Assembly: GCF_006861795.1 (NCBI RefSeq)
Contig: NZ_VDGH01000001.1
Location: forward strand, 492,696-556,695
Reading direction: 5' to 3'
DNA from: Psychrobacillus lasiicapitis
GTDB lineage: Bacteria; Bacillota; Bacilli; Bacillales_A; Planococcaceae
DNA: 64,000 nucleotides
The stretch's first letter is position 1. Every line of letters begins with the position of its first letter. The notes under the pieces were generated by a model. It searched no databases. It was not told where the DNA came from and saw only the letters and a program-made list of their open reading frames with translations. This document shows positions 47,712-57,133 of this stretch, one piece after another. The position numbers and the translations under genes are program-made.

Positions 47712-48299
47712 CTACTCTAGAAATTCACTTTTCAATACATATACTACATCATAATTAGCAATCTCAGCTAAGTGATTCTCAAAATCCGTATAAAACGCTG
47801 GAGAAAGCGAGCTCATGCCATGCCCATTCGAGCTACTAATAGATGCTAAAACTATAATCCCATCAATCGGAATTTCTTCTGATGGGTTGCTGCCCCATAT
47901 GCTTTGGTTGGTCGTTTTCTCTCGCTGGGTCATACTATTTTTTCCACTAGCACTCTTTGACTGAACACCTATATTGAATTTCACCTTTTCTTCTGCAACA
48001 TTTTGGGAAGTAGTAAAAATAAGTGTCCCCTTTTCATCGATATCCATCGTTAACCGATTGATCTTTTCCCCTACTAATTTTCCGAACGCATACTGATCCA
48101 CCCATACGGATATTTGTTTGTATTTTTGATCTGCTTGAAAATCGAATACAAATGACTGTTCACTCGTTGAGGAAAGCAAAAATTTTTCCCTATCCGTTAG
48201 CTGAACCTCCGATAAAGCATTGTTTAAGGTTGTTTTATTAGTACAGGCTCCTAGAAGTAATAGAAACAAAACAATTGAACTTATCAATACTTTCTTCAT
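47712..48299 (-). CDS. Hypothetical lipoprotein
   Basis: About 195 residues from ATG 48299 (AGGGGAGA upstream). Lipobox LLLLGACTN near residue 20. The mature part is soluble, with VYVLKSEFLE at the end. No domain recognised. The gene follows the nucleotidyltransferase gene by about 10 bp and is probably co-transcribed with the ABC exporter upstream. Confidence 0.78.
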   Translation of the reverse strand: MKKVLISSIVLFLLLLGACTNKTTLNNALSEVQLTDREKFLLSSTSEQSFVFDFQADQKYKQISVWVDQYAFGKLVGEKINRLTMDIDEKGTLIFTTSQNVAEEKVKFNIGVQSKSASGKNSMTQREKTTNQSIWGSNPSEEIPIDGIIVLASISSSNGHGMSSLSPAFYTDFENHLAEIANYDVVYVLKSEFLE

Positions 48300-48309
48300 A
48301 TAGTCTCCC

Positions 48310-48879
48310 CTAACTATGAAAAATTTCCAACCTGGGCCAAGTCTTTTTCCAATCCTTTTTCTGTACGCGTTCTTCATATACAGCCCTTAACTCCTCAGTA
48401 GTCAAAAACCGCGGTGTTGGCCTAACTAGTAGATGAATAACGTCTGTTATCCCGTGCGGGGCGGTTAAGATCACTTGATCTTGATCGTATAATTTCACCC
48501 CTAAAGCCGTTGCAGTTTCTGGAAAATTGGCTATACCGTCTGTTGCAGATTTATACGGTGGAAAGCCATTAATTACATGCATTCTTGCTTGATTTTTTAC
48601 CGACCAAGGGATGTTTGGCACAAGATTTCTTAAATGTTCTTCTAGCTTTTTTTCTTCCTCCTCGTTACTATTGGTTGGATCAAAATAAATAACATCTATA
48701 TCTGTTAGCGGAGACCGCTCTTCAAAACCATGCAATGCATCCCATATTTTAGATCTTACAAAGCCTGCACAAATCCACCAATCTGGTAGTTTTAGTACTT
48801 TCACAGCTCTTAATAAGTCCATCATCCACTCGTCTTCTTCAATTAGTCTTGTCATCTCTTCTTCATTTGGAATGTTCAA
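48310..48879 (-). CDS. Nucleotidyltransferase-like protein (NTP_transf_6/DUF925)
   Basis: 189 residues. CAGFVRSKIWDALHGFE and LTDIDVIYFD carry the DxD of the nucleotidyltransferase fold; MHVINGFPPYKSATDGIANF and PETATALGV are typical of this family. The substrate is unknown. It overlaps the ABC permease stop by 4 bp. Confidence 0.85.
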   Translation of the reverse strand: MNIPNEEEMTRLIEEDEWMMDLLRAVKVLKLPDWWICAGFVRSKIWDALHGFEERSPLTDIDVIYFDPTNSNEEEEKKLEEHLRNLVPNIPWSVKNQARMHVINGFPPYKSATDGIANFPETATALGVKLYDQDQVILTAPHGITDVIHLLVRPTPRFLTTEELRAVYEERVQKKDWKKTWPRLEIFHS

Positions 48880-50519
48880 CTGGTAGACCCTACTTTCGTT
48901 CCACTTGGGAATACTTTGTTCCAGCCTATTAAAATTCCAACGGCTAACAGTACTATATAGATAAGTAAACCAAATGGAATTTTAGCAAATATAAAATGAA
49001 CAAGCACAAAAACACCAACGACTAATACGCCAGCCAACACCTTAAATGTGCTCATTTCCTGCATAAATTCATGTGATTGCGAAAACGGATAGTCTTCTGC
49101 GTCAAACAGTCGATAGGAAATAAGGGTAATAGCAATCGCTGCAAGTAATACAACTATCAAATCATCTAAAATACGAATGGAGAAAATCAATATGAACAAT
49201 ATACTTAACACTAAATAGACAGGTATGAAATACTGAATCAGACAAGCTTTTAGCGTCCCACTATAAATGGAAAACTTATTTTGGATAGGCGCAACCCCGT
49301 AAATCCATTGCGCTTTATATGTCCCTGAAAATTTGAGCATAGGAACGATGGTTGGAAGCATCGCTAACGAAAAGTAAATGACCAAAAACATATTTCCATT
49401 ACTCATTTCCTCAAAAGAACTGCTACGAATATTATTATAAATAAATACGAATGGAAAAATGAGCGCAAAACCGATCTGCGGATAGACTTTCAGCTTAAGC
49501 TCACGTTCTTGCTTCATCATTAAAGAAGCAAATAAGTAAAAGGTCTGTTCCTCCTTTGTCCTACATAATACTTTTGCCCAAAACCGATTGAGTCCAAGCG
49601 ATTTCTTCCTATTTCTTTTAGAATCACTTAATAATTTGGCTAAATTTCGTTCAAAAGCAGGCATTAGCCGAATATATAACAGGATAGATAAAATCGGTCC
49701 TAATATGGCCAACCCGGTAAAAATAATGATAGGAATCGAAAAATTGTTATTTAACATCAACTCAAATGTCGCACTATACCATAATGGAGGTAAGAAAAAA
49801 TGCCACCAGGTAAAAGTATAGGAAATATCAAAATTGACAATTTCAAACACTCGAGCAACGAGCTGATAGCTAACCATGATCGCTACAGACAAAATAATTT
49901 GAACATAATTAATCATGTCTTTTAGCTTTTCCCCACTAAAAAAACGTAATATGAATAAATAAACAAATGCGGTCAATACGACAACTAAACAACTAATCAG
50001 TATAATATCAAATAGAAATAGAACGGCAAATACAATTCCATGCTTAAAAATACTCACGATAAGGGGGATCACTACAAATGAACCCGTCAACATAAACATG
50101 TAGATAAGTATATGTACCAATTTCGCAGCATTCAATGTCCGAGGACTTATCGGTTTCGAGTGAAGAATACTCTTATCTCGAATATCCAGTAGGACAGCTG
50201 AAAAGTCAGAAACCATGGAAGTCATCACGATAAACATCAAAACACTAAACAAAATACTCATAAAGAAAATATATTGATCACCTAGAAATAAAAAGGGAGT
50301 TAACAATAATAAGCCATAAAAACCGTACATCCACAAAGATTTTTTAAACTGATTTCCTTCTTTTTTCACCCGAGAACCATTAAAAACAGTAGGCATACGT
50401 CTGCCATCCATCGTTAGCTTTAATTGCAATATTTTACGCATCACCGCGTAGTCTATATGCAATTTTTGAAACAGCCATTTAAATCGATCCAAAACCCGAA
50501 GCGAGGTAAAATCATCCAT
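48876..50519 (-). CDS. ABC exporter permease
   Basis: About 547 residues with some twelve hydrophobic segments in several blocks, large cytoplasmic loops and no recognisable substrate domain; the ABC-2/EcsB-like layout fits B. subtilis YthQ-type permeases. The ATG at 50519 has GGAGGAAATAGCC upstream and overlaps the ATPase stop by 8 bp. It would form an exporter with that ATPase; cargo unknown. Confidence 0.8.
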   Translation of the reverse strand: MDDFTSLRVLDRFKWLFQKLHIDYAVMRKILQLKLTMDGRRMPTVFNGSRVKKEGNQFKKSLWMYGFYGLLLLTPFLFLGDQYIFFMSILFSVLMFIVMTSMVSDFSAVLLDIRDKSILHSKPISPRTLNAAKLVHILIYMFMLTGSFVVIPLIVSIFKHGIVFAVLFLFDIILISCLVVVLTAFVYLFILRFFSGEKLKDMINYVQIILSVAIMVSYQLVARVFEIVNFDISYTFTWWHFFLPPLWYSATFELMLNNNFSIPIIIFTGLAILGPILSILLYIRLMPAFERNLAKLLSDSKRNRKKSLGLNRFWAKVLCRTKEEQTFYLFASLMMKQERELKLKVYPQIGFALIFPFVFIYNNIRSSSFEEMSNGNMFLVIYFSLAMLPTIVPMLKFSGTYKAQWIYGVAPIQNKFSIYSGTLKACLIQYFIPVYLVLSILFILIFSIRILDDLIVVLLAAIAITLISYRLFDAEDYPFSQSHEFMQEMSTFKVLAGVLVVGVFVLVHFIFAKIPFGLLIYIVLLAVGILIGWNKVFPSGTKVGSTS

Positions 50520-51306
50520 GGCTATTTCCTCCACTTACAATTTCCACAAATTTTTCTGCAATCTCTTTATGCTCGCAGAATCCTGTTATTTGATTGAAAA
50601 TCGCTTCTAATGTTCCTTCTTTGCTTTGTGCTTGTAATTCTTCAAAAGTACCATCTGCCACTACTCTTCCTTCTACAAGCAAAATAATTCGGTTACTTAT
50701 TTTCTCGACGACGTCCATAATATGAGAGGAATAGAAAATCGTCTTTCCACGCGCCGCTAGCTGGTCGAGAATTTCTTTTATAATCATGACACTATTTGCA
50801 TCTAAGCCGCTCAGCGGTTCATCAAAAAATAATAGATCCGGATCATGCAATAAGCTAGAAATGATCAGAACTTTTTGTCTCATCCCTTTTGAAAAAGAAG
50901 ACAATCGCTTATGGAACACATGCTCTAAACCAAATTCTTTCATCAATTGATAGGCTTTTCTTTCCGCTTCTTTGGTAGTTAAACCATATAGCTCCCCTGT
51001 AAAGGTTAAATACTCACTTGCCGAAAGATTATCATAAAGCTCCGCCGTTTCTGGGACGTAGCCAATTTTACGTTTATACGCGACATTTCCATGTCCAATA
51101 TCCTCTCCGAAGATTTCAATTTTCCCTTGGTAGCCCTCTATTAATCCAAGCATAATTTTAACAGTAGTGCTTTTTCCAGCACCATTTGGTCCGATATACC
51201 CGATGATTTGACCTTGATACACTTCTAGGTTGATCCCGTTTAATACTTGTTTAGCGCCAAAACGCATGGTGACATCACTTAAAGATAAAACCTTTTCTTT
51301 ATTCAT
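50512..51306 (-). CDS. ABC transporter ATP-binding protein
   Basis: 264 residues. Walker A GPNGAGKSTTVKIML, Q-loop region GYVPETAELYDNLSASEYL, signature LSSFSKGMRQKVLI and Walker B LLFFDEPLSGLD are complete. The PNGAGKST form and the downstream membrane partner indicate an ABC-2 exporter (YthP/EcsA-like). First gene of a unit with the permease, nucleotidyltransferase and lipoprotein. Confidence 0.92.
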   Translation of the reverse strand: MNKEKVLSLSDVTMRFGAKQVLNGINLEVYQGQIIGYIGPNGAGKSTTVKIMLGLIEGYQGKIEIFGEDIGHGNVAYKRKIGYVPETAELYDNLSASEYLTFTGELYGLTTKEAERKAYQLMKEFGLEHVFHKRLSSFSKGMRQKVLIISSLLHDPDLLFFDEPLSGLDANSVMIIKEILDQLAARGKTIFYSSHIMDVVEKISNRIILLVEGRVVADGTFEELQAQSKEGTLEAIFNQITGFCEHKEIAEKFVEIVSGGNSHG

Positions 51307-51494
51307 CTAAAAACTCCCATCACTTCATTCGTTATATGCTTACCATTTTTCCTATATACTGTTAATAATACTACTAAAATTTTAGAAAAAGGAAAGAATA
51401 TTCAAACTAATAAAATTCTATTCTCTTAGCTATTGAATCTTGCTTTCCGAAAGTGATAGGCTATAGAAAAGTACGAAAGAAGGAGCTAATACAT

Positions 51495-52697
51495 TTGCGA
51501 ACGCTGGATGAAAAAAACAAAACTACTGCTCTATTGCTTATAATAGGTATTATTTTCATCGCAACAACCCTGAGGTCCCCACTTACTTCCGTAGGTCCTA
51601 TTATTGCCTATATAAAAGATGGGCTAGCTATTTCCAATGTATTGGCAGGTTTTATCACAACGATCCCACTTATTGCGTTTGCGATTGTTTCACCGATCGC
51701 CCCAAAGATAGCGAGACGTTTCGGGATTGAGTTAACTTTATTCTTCTCCATTGTGTTGTTAGCTTGGGGAATTATTATCCGGTCTTTAGGAAACACGCCT
51801 TTACTGCTAATCGGTACAGCTTTAATAGGCACTTCCATTGCATTTGGCAATGTATTATTACCGAGTCTGATCAAGCTAAAGTTTCCATTACAAGTGGGTT
51901 TAATGACAGCCGCTTTTACGTTATCGATGAACTTCTCCGCAAGCATTGGAGCTGGCATTAGTTATCCAATCGCCGAGAATACAACATTTGGTTGGCAAGG
52001 TGCACTAGGCTGTTGGGCCATATTATCCGTTATCGCAGCGCTCATTTGGTTACCACAAATAAAACATCCCCAAAAAATAGTGGAGAAAACGGAGTCCCCT
52101 GCTTCTTCTAAATCTAGATCCATTTTATACAATCCGGTAACTTGGACGGTTACGCTTTGTATGGGACTTCAATCCCTTATTTTTTACACGACTGCAGCAT
52201 GGATTCCTGAAATCCTTCAAGCACAAGGACTAAGTGCGGATAAGGCCGGTTGGATGTTATCGTTAATGCAATTCGCGCAATTACCACTAACGTTTATCAC
52301 ACCGATACTTGCTGGTCGCATGAAAGATCAACGATTATTAGTGGCATTATTTACAGTGCTCTATTTAATCGGTTTTGGCGGGCTTCTATATGGAAATGCT
52401 TCTTTTATCGTCCTATGGATGATATTTCTGGGTTTAGCTGGGGGCTCCTCCTTCAGTTTAGTGATGATGTTATTCTCGCTTCGCACGCAAACCTCGATGG
52501 AAGCAGCAGAGCTATCAGGAACCGCGCAATCGTTCGGCTATCTGCTCGCAGCAATTGGTCCAGTCCTATTCGGTTATTTACATGATGTGACAGCAAGTTG
52601 GTCGGTGCCTATTATTTTGTTTATGGTAGCGACGATACTATTATTCGTTTCTGGGATGCATGCTGGAAAAGAAGGATTTGTCTCAAGTGTTGAATAA
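51495..52697 (+). CDS. MFS transporter, CynX/NimT family
   Basis: About 400 residues, twelve membrane segments. RSPLTSVGPIIAYIKDGL and GTSIAFGNVLLPSLIK are typical of the cyanate/2-nitroimidazole (CynX/NimT/YeaN) group. TTG 51495 has AAGGAG 9 nt upstream; the longer frame has no SD. Convergent with nos and separated by a strong terminator. Substrate unknown. Confidence 0.88.
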   Translation: MRTLDEKNKTTALLLIIGIIFIATTLRSPLTSVGPIIAYIKDGLAISNVLAGFITTIPLIAFAIVSPIAPKIARRFGIELTLFFSIVLLAWGIIIRSLGNTPLLLIGTALIGTSIAFGNVLLPSLIKLKFPLQVGLMTAAFTLSMNFSASIGAGISYPIAENTTFGWQGALGCWAILSVIAALIWLPQIKHPQKIVEKTESPASSKSRSILYNPVTWTVTLCMGLQSLIFYTTAAWIPEILQAQGLSADKAGWMLSLMQFAQLPLTFITPILAGRMKDQRLLVALFTVLYLIGFGGLLYGNASFIVLWMIFLGLAGGSSFSLVMMLFSLRTQTSMEAAELSGTAQSFGYLLAAIGPVLFGYLHDVTASWSVPIILFMVATILLFVSGMHAGKEGFVSSVE

Positions 52698-52742
52698 AAA
52701 AGAGGAATCAGCATGTGCGTTAGCTGATTCCTCTTTTTTAAT
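52697..52742. terminator. Bidirectional terminator
   Basis: AAAAAAGAGGAATCAGC, 10-nt loop, GCTGATTCCTCTTTTTT. Confidence 0.88.
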
Positions 52743-53793
52743 AGGGGTCTTTTTGGTAAAAATAATTGGGCGTTTTCTTTTCATTTGCATAAGGTTTATG
52801 AAAAATATGAGTTGTCGCAGGTGATAACGGAGGAATTAGCCAACTCCAGTTACCTGTTACATCCCGGCCTGCTTCGTATTCATTTGCTTCAAAGCGTTTA
52901 AATTGCTGTGCTGCAGTATGGTGATCTACAATGCTCACCCCATCTTCTTTGTAAGAATATAAGACGGCGGCGTTCAGTTCTACTAATGCGCGGTCCTTCC
53001 ATAAAGAAGAATTAGATTTCGTATTCAGTCCCATCTGTTCAGCAATTGTCGGCAGCATATTATAGCGATTTTCATCCGCTAGATTACGTGCCCCAATTTC
53101 AGTTCCCATATACCAGCCGTTAAAAGGAGCGGCTACATAGGAAGTACCCCCGACTTCCAGCTTCATACTTGAAATCATCGGAACGGCATACCATTTCAGC
53201 CCTAAATCGGTAAACCAGTCGAATTCCGGATGACGAATCGGTACTTCCAAAATAGATGCTTTTGGTATTTCAAACCATTTTGGTGGATTGTCTTTTAGTT
53301 GAATAACGAGCGGCAACACATCAAATGGTCCATTATTTCCTCTCCAGCCAAGCTTTTCACATACTTTTGTAAACCCTACCGAATCCGGATCTCCGATTAT
53401 TCCATTTTCCATTTCGTATCCTGCATAACGGATCAATTGATGATTCCATATGCGAATATCTTGAGCAGAAAACACCGTAATAGTTGGACGAATTCTGCCA
53501 TTATTCGTTGCGTATTCTATATGCGCAAAAAGCGCTTCAAATATGGACTCTTCTGTATGTAAATCTCTTTTATCTAGAACATGCAAGCTTTGCCAAAAGA
53601 GTCGACCAATGCATTTATTGCTATTGCGCCAAGCCATTTTGGCTCCATACGAGAGCTCATCTAGTGTTTGTTCATATGTACCCTGTGTTAAAATTTGTCG
53701 CTCTACTTCTATTAAACGAGTTGCCAGTTCTTGCTCCGATTGACCCGTTTCCTCATAATACATTTGGATAAAATTTTTCGCTTCATTGAGCAT
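52738..53793 (-). CDS. nos: Bacterial nitric oxide synthase oxygenase
   Basis: About 351 residues from ATG 53793 (AGGAGGG upstream). Heme-binding Cys in [14 protein letters not shown] (C61 in this numbering), substrate loop [19 protein letters not shown], pterin-site [15 protein letters not shown] and the C-terminal [17 protein letters not shown] are present. It makes NO and citrulline from arginine; like other bacilli it lacks a reductase domain and uses separate flavodoxins. NO protects against oxidative and antibiotic stress (family knowledge). Confidence 0.95.
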   Translation of the reverse strand: MLNEAKNFIQMYYEETGQSEQELATRLIEVERQILTQGTYEQTLDELSYGAKMAWRNSNKCIGRLFWQSLHVLDKRDLHTEESIFEALFAHIEYATNNGRIRPTITVFSAQDIRIWNHQLIRYAGYEMENGIIGDPDSVGFTKVCEKLGWRGNNGPFDVLPLVIQLKDNPPKWFEIPKASILEVPIRHPEFDWFTDLGLKWYAVPMISSMKLEVGGTSYVAAPFNGWYMGTEIGARNLADENRYNMLPTIAEQMGLNTKSNSSLWKDRALVELNAAVLYSYKEDGVSIVDHHTAAQQFKRFEANEYEAGRDVTGNWSWLIPPLSPATTHIFHKPYANEKKTPNYFYQKDPY

Positions 53794-53908
53794 GTCAAAA
53801 TCCCTCCTGCTGTCTCCCTCCATCATAGAAGAAACGGTGCGCTACTTACAAGTGCAAATCCATCGGAAGTTGTGAGGGATTTATGACAGGACTAGGTTTG
53901 TTCGCTTC

Positions 53909-54349
53909 TCAAGTAAGATATTTTTCTTTGAATATGGGGCTTAGTTCACTCCACACATCGAATTTGTTACCGTCTAAATCATAGAAAACAAAATTCCTAC
54001 CTGCATGCCCTCTATTTTCTATTTCTCCAACTTTAATCTGTTTATCTATAAAGTCTCTGTGTACGTCTTCTAATGCGTTCAATCCATTCACTTCAAACGT
54101 TATCGAGAATCGTTCCTCTCCGTATATATCAACAAAATTGGAGCTTTGATTTTCATTTGACTTCACCAGAAAAAAACTTTGGTTGGCGAAGTTTAAAATG
54201 GCTTTGTCCTCGTCTTGATAGCTTAACTCTGCTTCTAATTTGTTCACATACCATTCTGACGCACTCTTAACATTAGATACTGGAATATAAATAGTTCCCA
54301 CCCTTACTAATTTTTCACCCATTTGTTTCGATTTGTTCCCATCTTCCAT
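53909..54349 (-). CDS. VOC (glyoxalase/bleomycin-resistance fold) protein
   Basis: About 146 residues from ATG 54349 (AGAGGGA upstream). Beta-alpha-beta VOC modules: VGTIYIPVSNVKSASEWYVN and, at the end, FVFYDLDGNKFDVWSE. The fold serves dioxygenases, lyases or antibiotic binders; no substrate can be named. Single gene. Confidence 0.82.
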   Translation of the reverse strand: MEDGNKSKQMGEKLVRVGTIYIPVSNVKSASEWYVNKLEAELSYQDEDKAILNFANQSFFLVKSNENQSSNFVDIYGEERFSITFEVNGLNALEDVHRDFIDKQIKVGEIENRGHAGRNFVFYDLDGNKFDVWSELSPIFKEKYLT

Positions 54350-54460
54350 AGATATCCCTCTTTCAATATATTGTAGGTTTACTTTCACACAATAATAGCT
54401 ACATCGTTATTGAATATTATAATCATTCCACTCATGAATGAGTTGGATTTTTTTATAAAA

Positions 54461-55033
54461 TCAATATGTTTCTACCGCATAATCTATCGCTTGTTTTCCA
54501 TCATCAAACCAAATGACTAAGTACGTGCCATCTATACTAATCCACCCTACCTCAGGTCCAAGAAAATAAGAAATTACATTTTCAGTAGGAGAGTAAGAAT
54601 GATTTTCATCTGGTTCTCCTAAAAGCTTTTGAATATCTTCTTTCGACTTACCCACCATCTCATATTCATCCAAAAAATCATAGACAAAATAGGCTCGGTC
54701 ATCCGGTTCATTCACCCATTTTTCTATCGTAAAATTTAACTTTTCTTCATTTTTTCCTAATAAATTCACTAGAAAAAGAGATGGAAGGAAGCAAAGAACT
54801 GCAGTAATCAGTAACAAAATTTTACCTTTTAGCTCATTCGTAAACGTGCTCCGTTTCCAAAGAATGAATAATACTACCAAAACAGAGATTAATGGTAACA
54901 GAACTGCAGAAATACTTAACAAGCTATAAGAGGCAAAGAAAAAAGAGATGAAGAATGCAAGGGCAATATAAAGCGATATATGCACAAAAACACTGGTGGC
55001 TAATATACCTAATGTATAATTTTTGTTAATCAA
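54461..55033 (-). CDS. Membrane protein with C-terminal BLIP/SmpA-like domain
   Basis: 190 residues. Three hydrophobic segments in the first 90 residues, then an extracytoplasmic part with MVGKSKEDIQKLLGEPDE and YFLGPEVGWISIDGTYLVIW, the G-x-x-x-x-x-x-LLGEP pattern of SmpA/OmlA-like folds. Function unknown. SD GGAGGTG. It lies 33 bp after the broken M23 gene. Confidence 0.7.
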   Translation of the reverse strand: MINKNYTLGILATSVFVHISLYIALAFFISFFFASYSLLSISAVLLPLISVLVVLFILWKRSTFTNELKGKILLLITAVLCFLPSLFLVNLLGKNEEKLNFTIEKWVNEPDDRAYFVYDFLDEYEMVGKSKEDIQKLLGEPDENHSYSPTENVISYFLGPEVGWISIDGTYLVIWFDDGKQAIDYAVETY

Positions 55034-55066
55034 TTTTTCACCTCCAGCTAACTATTATGCTAATCC

Positions 55067-56034
55067 CTAATATTTAAAAAACAGTGCGATCGCTCTTGGA
55101 ATCAAAAGAATGAAATCTATCATCGTCAAGGATTTATCCATTTTCTCATCGAAGGGGTCTTTATACGCCTGTGTATTTACTATGGTATCCCCCTGAATCG
55201 GCTCATTCCCGTCTTTAAACCGGATACGAATCGAATTACCATTTTCAAAATCAGGAGAATCCATTACTTGAAAATGAATATGAGGCTCAGAAGAATGACC
55301 TGAGTTACACATTTCCCAATCAGCTGCCCCTCTCTCACGACCTCTCCCACTTTTACTAAAATAGAATTCTGTTTGAAATGGGCAATCATACTAAATTCTT
55401 TATTTGCATGCTCAATCACAATATAGTTACCCTCTGGATTATTCGAATCCATTTCTCCGGGTACATTATCTTTTAGTCCATCCACTACTTTGACAATCTT
55501 CCCATCTCCCGGAGCTACTACATCTTCATCAAACGAGTAGAAGTTGTTATTCCCCATTTGAGTTTTTCTGTAAGATAAACCATCCTGTATTTTCACGAGG
55601 TCATAAGCATAGCGTTGACTTTCATAGGGATAATGGTAATTAATGAATTCATTTGCTCCGCCCCAAAACACAAACCATTCGCCTTTTAACGGCATTGTGT
55701 ACATGTTGACTGTAAATCGATTATCACTCTGTTCATATGTAATAAATGGTTTTAAATATAAGCGTTGAATTCTTTTTTGCTCATCAAAAAAGACAGATAT
55801 CGCCTTCTCCTTTTGATCATCTAACCATATATAATGAGTCATATCTTGGAAAGGGAGACTAAATTCAATTTGATAATAGTTGACTCCTCCATTAAAAGTA
55901 GAGGCTAGTTCAACAAATTGTTCTAAAGAAATTAGTTTTTGAAAATCAATTGAAGTGCATTTATAAATATTTTCATACTCTTCGTTAAGAAATATGCTTC
56001 CAAAATCCTCGGTATTCCCTAAACTACCATACAT
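55067..56034 (-). pseudogene. M23 peptidase-domain protein broken by a frameshift
   Basis: The first frame (from ATG 56034, AGGAGG upstream) has a novel N-terminal part and the M23 start: DLVKIQDGLSYRKT...VAPGDGKIVKVV...GNYIVIEHANKEFSMIAHFK...VGEVVREGQLIGKC. The frame is then lost; the other frame continues NSGHSSEPHIHFQVMD, the HxH motif, to a normal end. Missing one G in GGAAATGTGTAACTC would restore one protein of about 320 residues. Recent loss or a sequencing error. No signal peptide is evident. Confidence 0.75.
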
Positions 56035-56226
56035 TTGGAAAACCTCCTAAGAAATTCTTAAAAACCTTCTTAAAGTTTTATACGAAATTCTAGTTGGAAA
56101 GTTTCATAGAAAAAACTAATTGATTAGAAATAATATGATATGATGAGTTATATTAGTTAACTTTATATACCACTTAGGTTAACATAAAAATTTCATTGAT
56201 TGTATCTTTATGATTAGGAGGAAGAT

Positions 56227-56643
56227 ATGTATAAACTACGAGGGCATCATCTTTTTTGCCTTTTGGGCTATCGTGGAATGGGTTACTCCGAAGAATACGC
56301 TGAAAATATGACAGCTCTTCATCATTCATTGAGAGACAATCCGAAAACAATGATCAAAATTGTAAATGGTCCTGATCATTTGTGTGAAAAATACCCAAAA
56401 ACAGCGGAATACCACTGCCAAAATGAGGATATTTACAAAAGAGATGCTGCTATTTTAGGAAAAATAGGGTTTAAAATAGGACAAGTTCTGAGATGGGAGG
56501 ATATTGAATCACATATTCGCAACTACATCGTTCCCGCCGACGTACAGATTGTGTGCGAAACATGTTCCTGGCGTTCATACGGAGTTTGTGAAGAAGGAAT
56601 CAAAGCAATTAAAGAAGGGAAAGGGTTAAGACAAATAAATTAA
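56227..56643 (+). CDS. DUF1284 protein
   Basis: 138 residues. MYKLRGHHLFCLLGYRGMGY and SEEYAENM, DHLCEKYP, YHCQNEDIYKRDAAIL and CETCSWRSYGVCEEGI give the conserved His and Cys set of DUF1284, likely an Fe-S or metal-binding protein. The function is unknown. SD AGGAGGA. Single gene. Confidence 0.88.
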   Translation: MYKLRGHHLFCLLGYRGMGYSEEYAENMTALHHSLRDNPKTMIKIVNGPDHLCEKYPKTAEYHCQNEDIYKRDAAILGKIGFKIGQVLRWEDIESHIRNYIVPADVQIVCETCSWRSYGVCEEGIKAIKEGKGLRQIN

Positions 56644-56669
56644 CCTCCCCCCTTTCTATTCAACCTAAT

Positions 56670-56771
56670 TTAGTCTAGGATAATGCTACTTAACTGTTCA
56701 TATTCTTTCTTCCACTTATTTGATTTACCTATGAATTCATCTACTTTAGGATTCACTATGATATTTGTCAT
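56670..56771 (-). pseudogene. N-terminal fragment of a YdeI/OmdA-type (DUF1801) protein
   Basis: 33 codons: NPKVDEFIGKSNKWKKEYEQ then LSSIILD and a stop. This matches the first segment of the YdhG/YdeI (DUF1801) family; the remaining about 100 residues are gone. Confidence 0.6.
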
Positions 56772-56833
56772 TATGAACCACCCTCTGGAATTTTACGATT
56801 TTCACTAAAAGTTAAATAAAACGTATGAAATTC

Positions 56834-57013
56834 TTACAAAAAAACGAGCATTGCAAAAATCATTGAAAGTGTTAATCCAGCGCTCCATAAACATCCTAGG
56901 ACTTTTTGGTTATGTATATTTTTACCTTGTTTTAGTTTTTCTAAAAGCTGTACCAAATTCAAAAACCATAGCACTGAAAAAAATGGCACCGCTAATAAAT
57001 ATATAAATTCCAT
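56834..57013 (-). CDS. Small membrane protein (59 aa)
   Basis: Two hydrophobic segments (MEFIYLLAVPFFSVLWFLNL and GLTLSMIFAMLVFL) with a basic loop between them (LKQGKNIHNQK). GGAGGTAGGG lies before the ATG. No family recognised; the ribosome site and hairpin topology make it a likely real gene. Confidence 0.65.
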   Translation of the reverse strand: MEFIYLLAVPFFSVLWFLNLVQLLEKLKQGKNIHNQKVLGCLWSAGLTLSMIFAMLVFL

Positions 57014-57133
57014 ACGATTCCCTACCTCCTATTTTTGGTCCTTATCCCGTATTATTTTTAAAAAATGGCCTAGAAAAGAAAATCGCTATAGACCTTCTTT
57101 TCCAAGCCTCGCTAAAGATCAGCTAGCCCTCTT

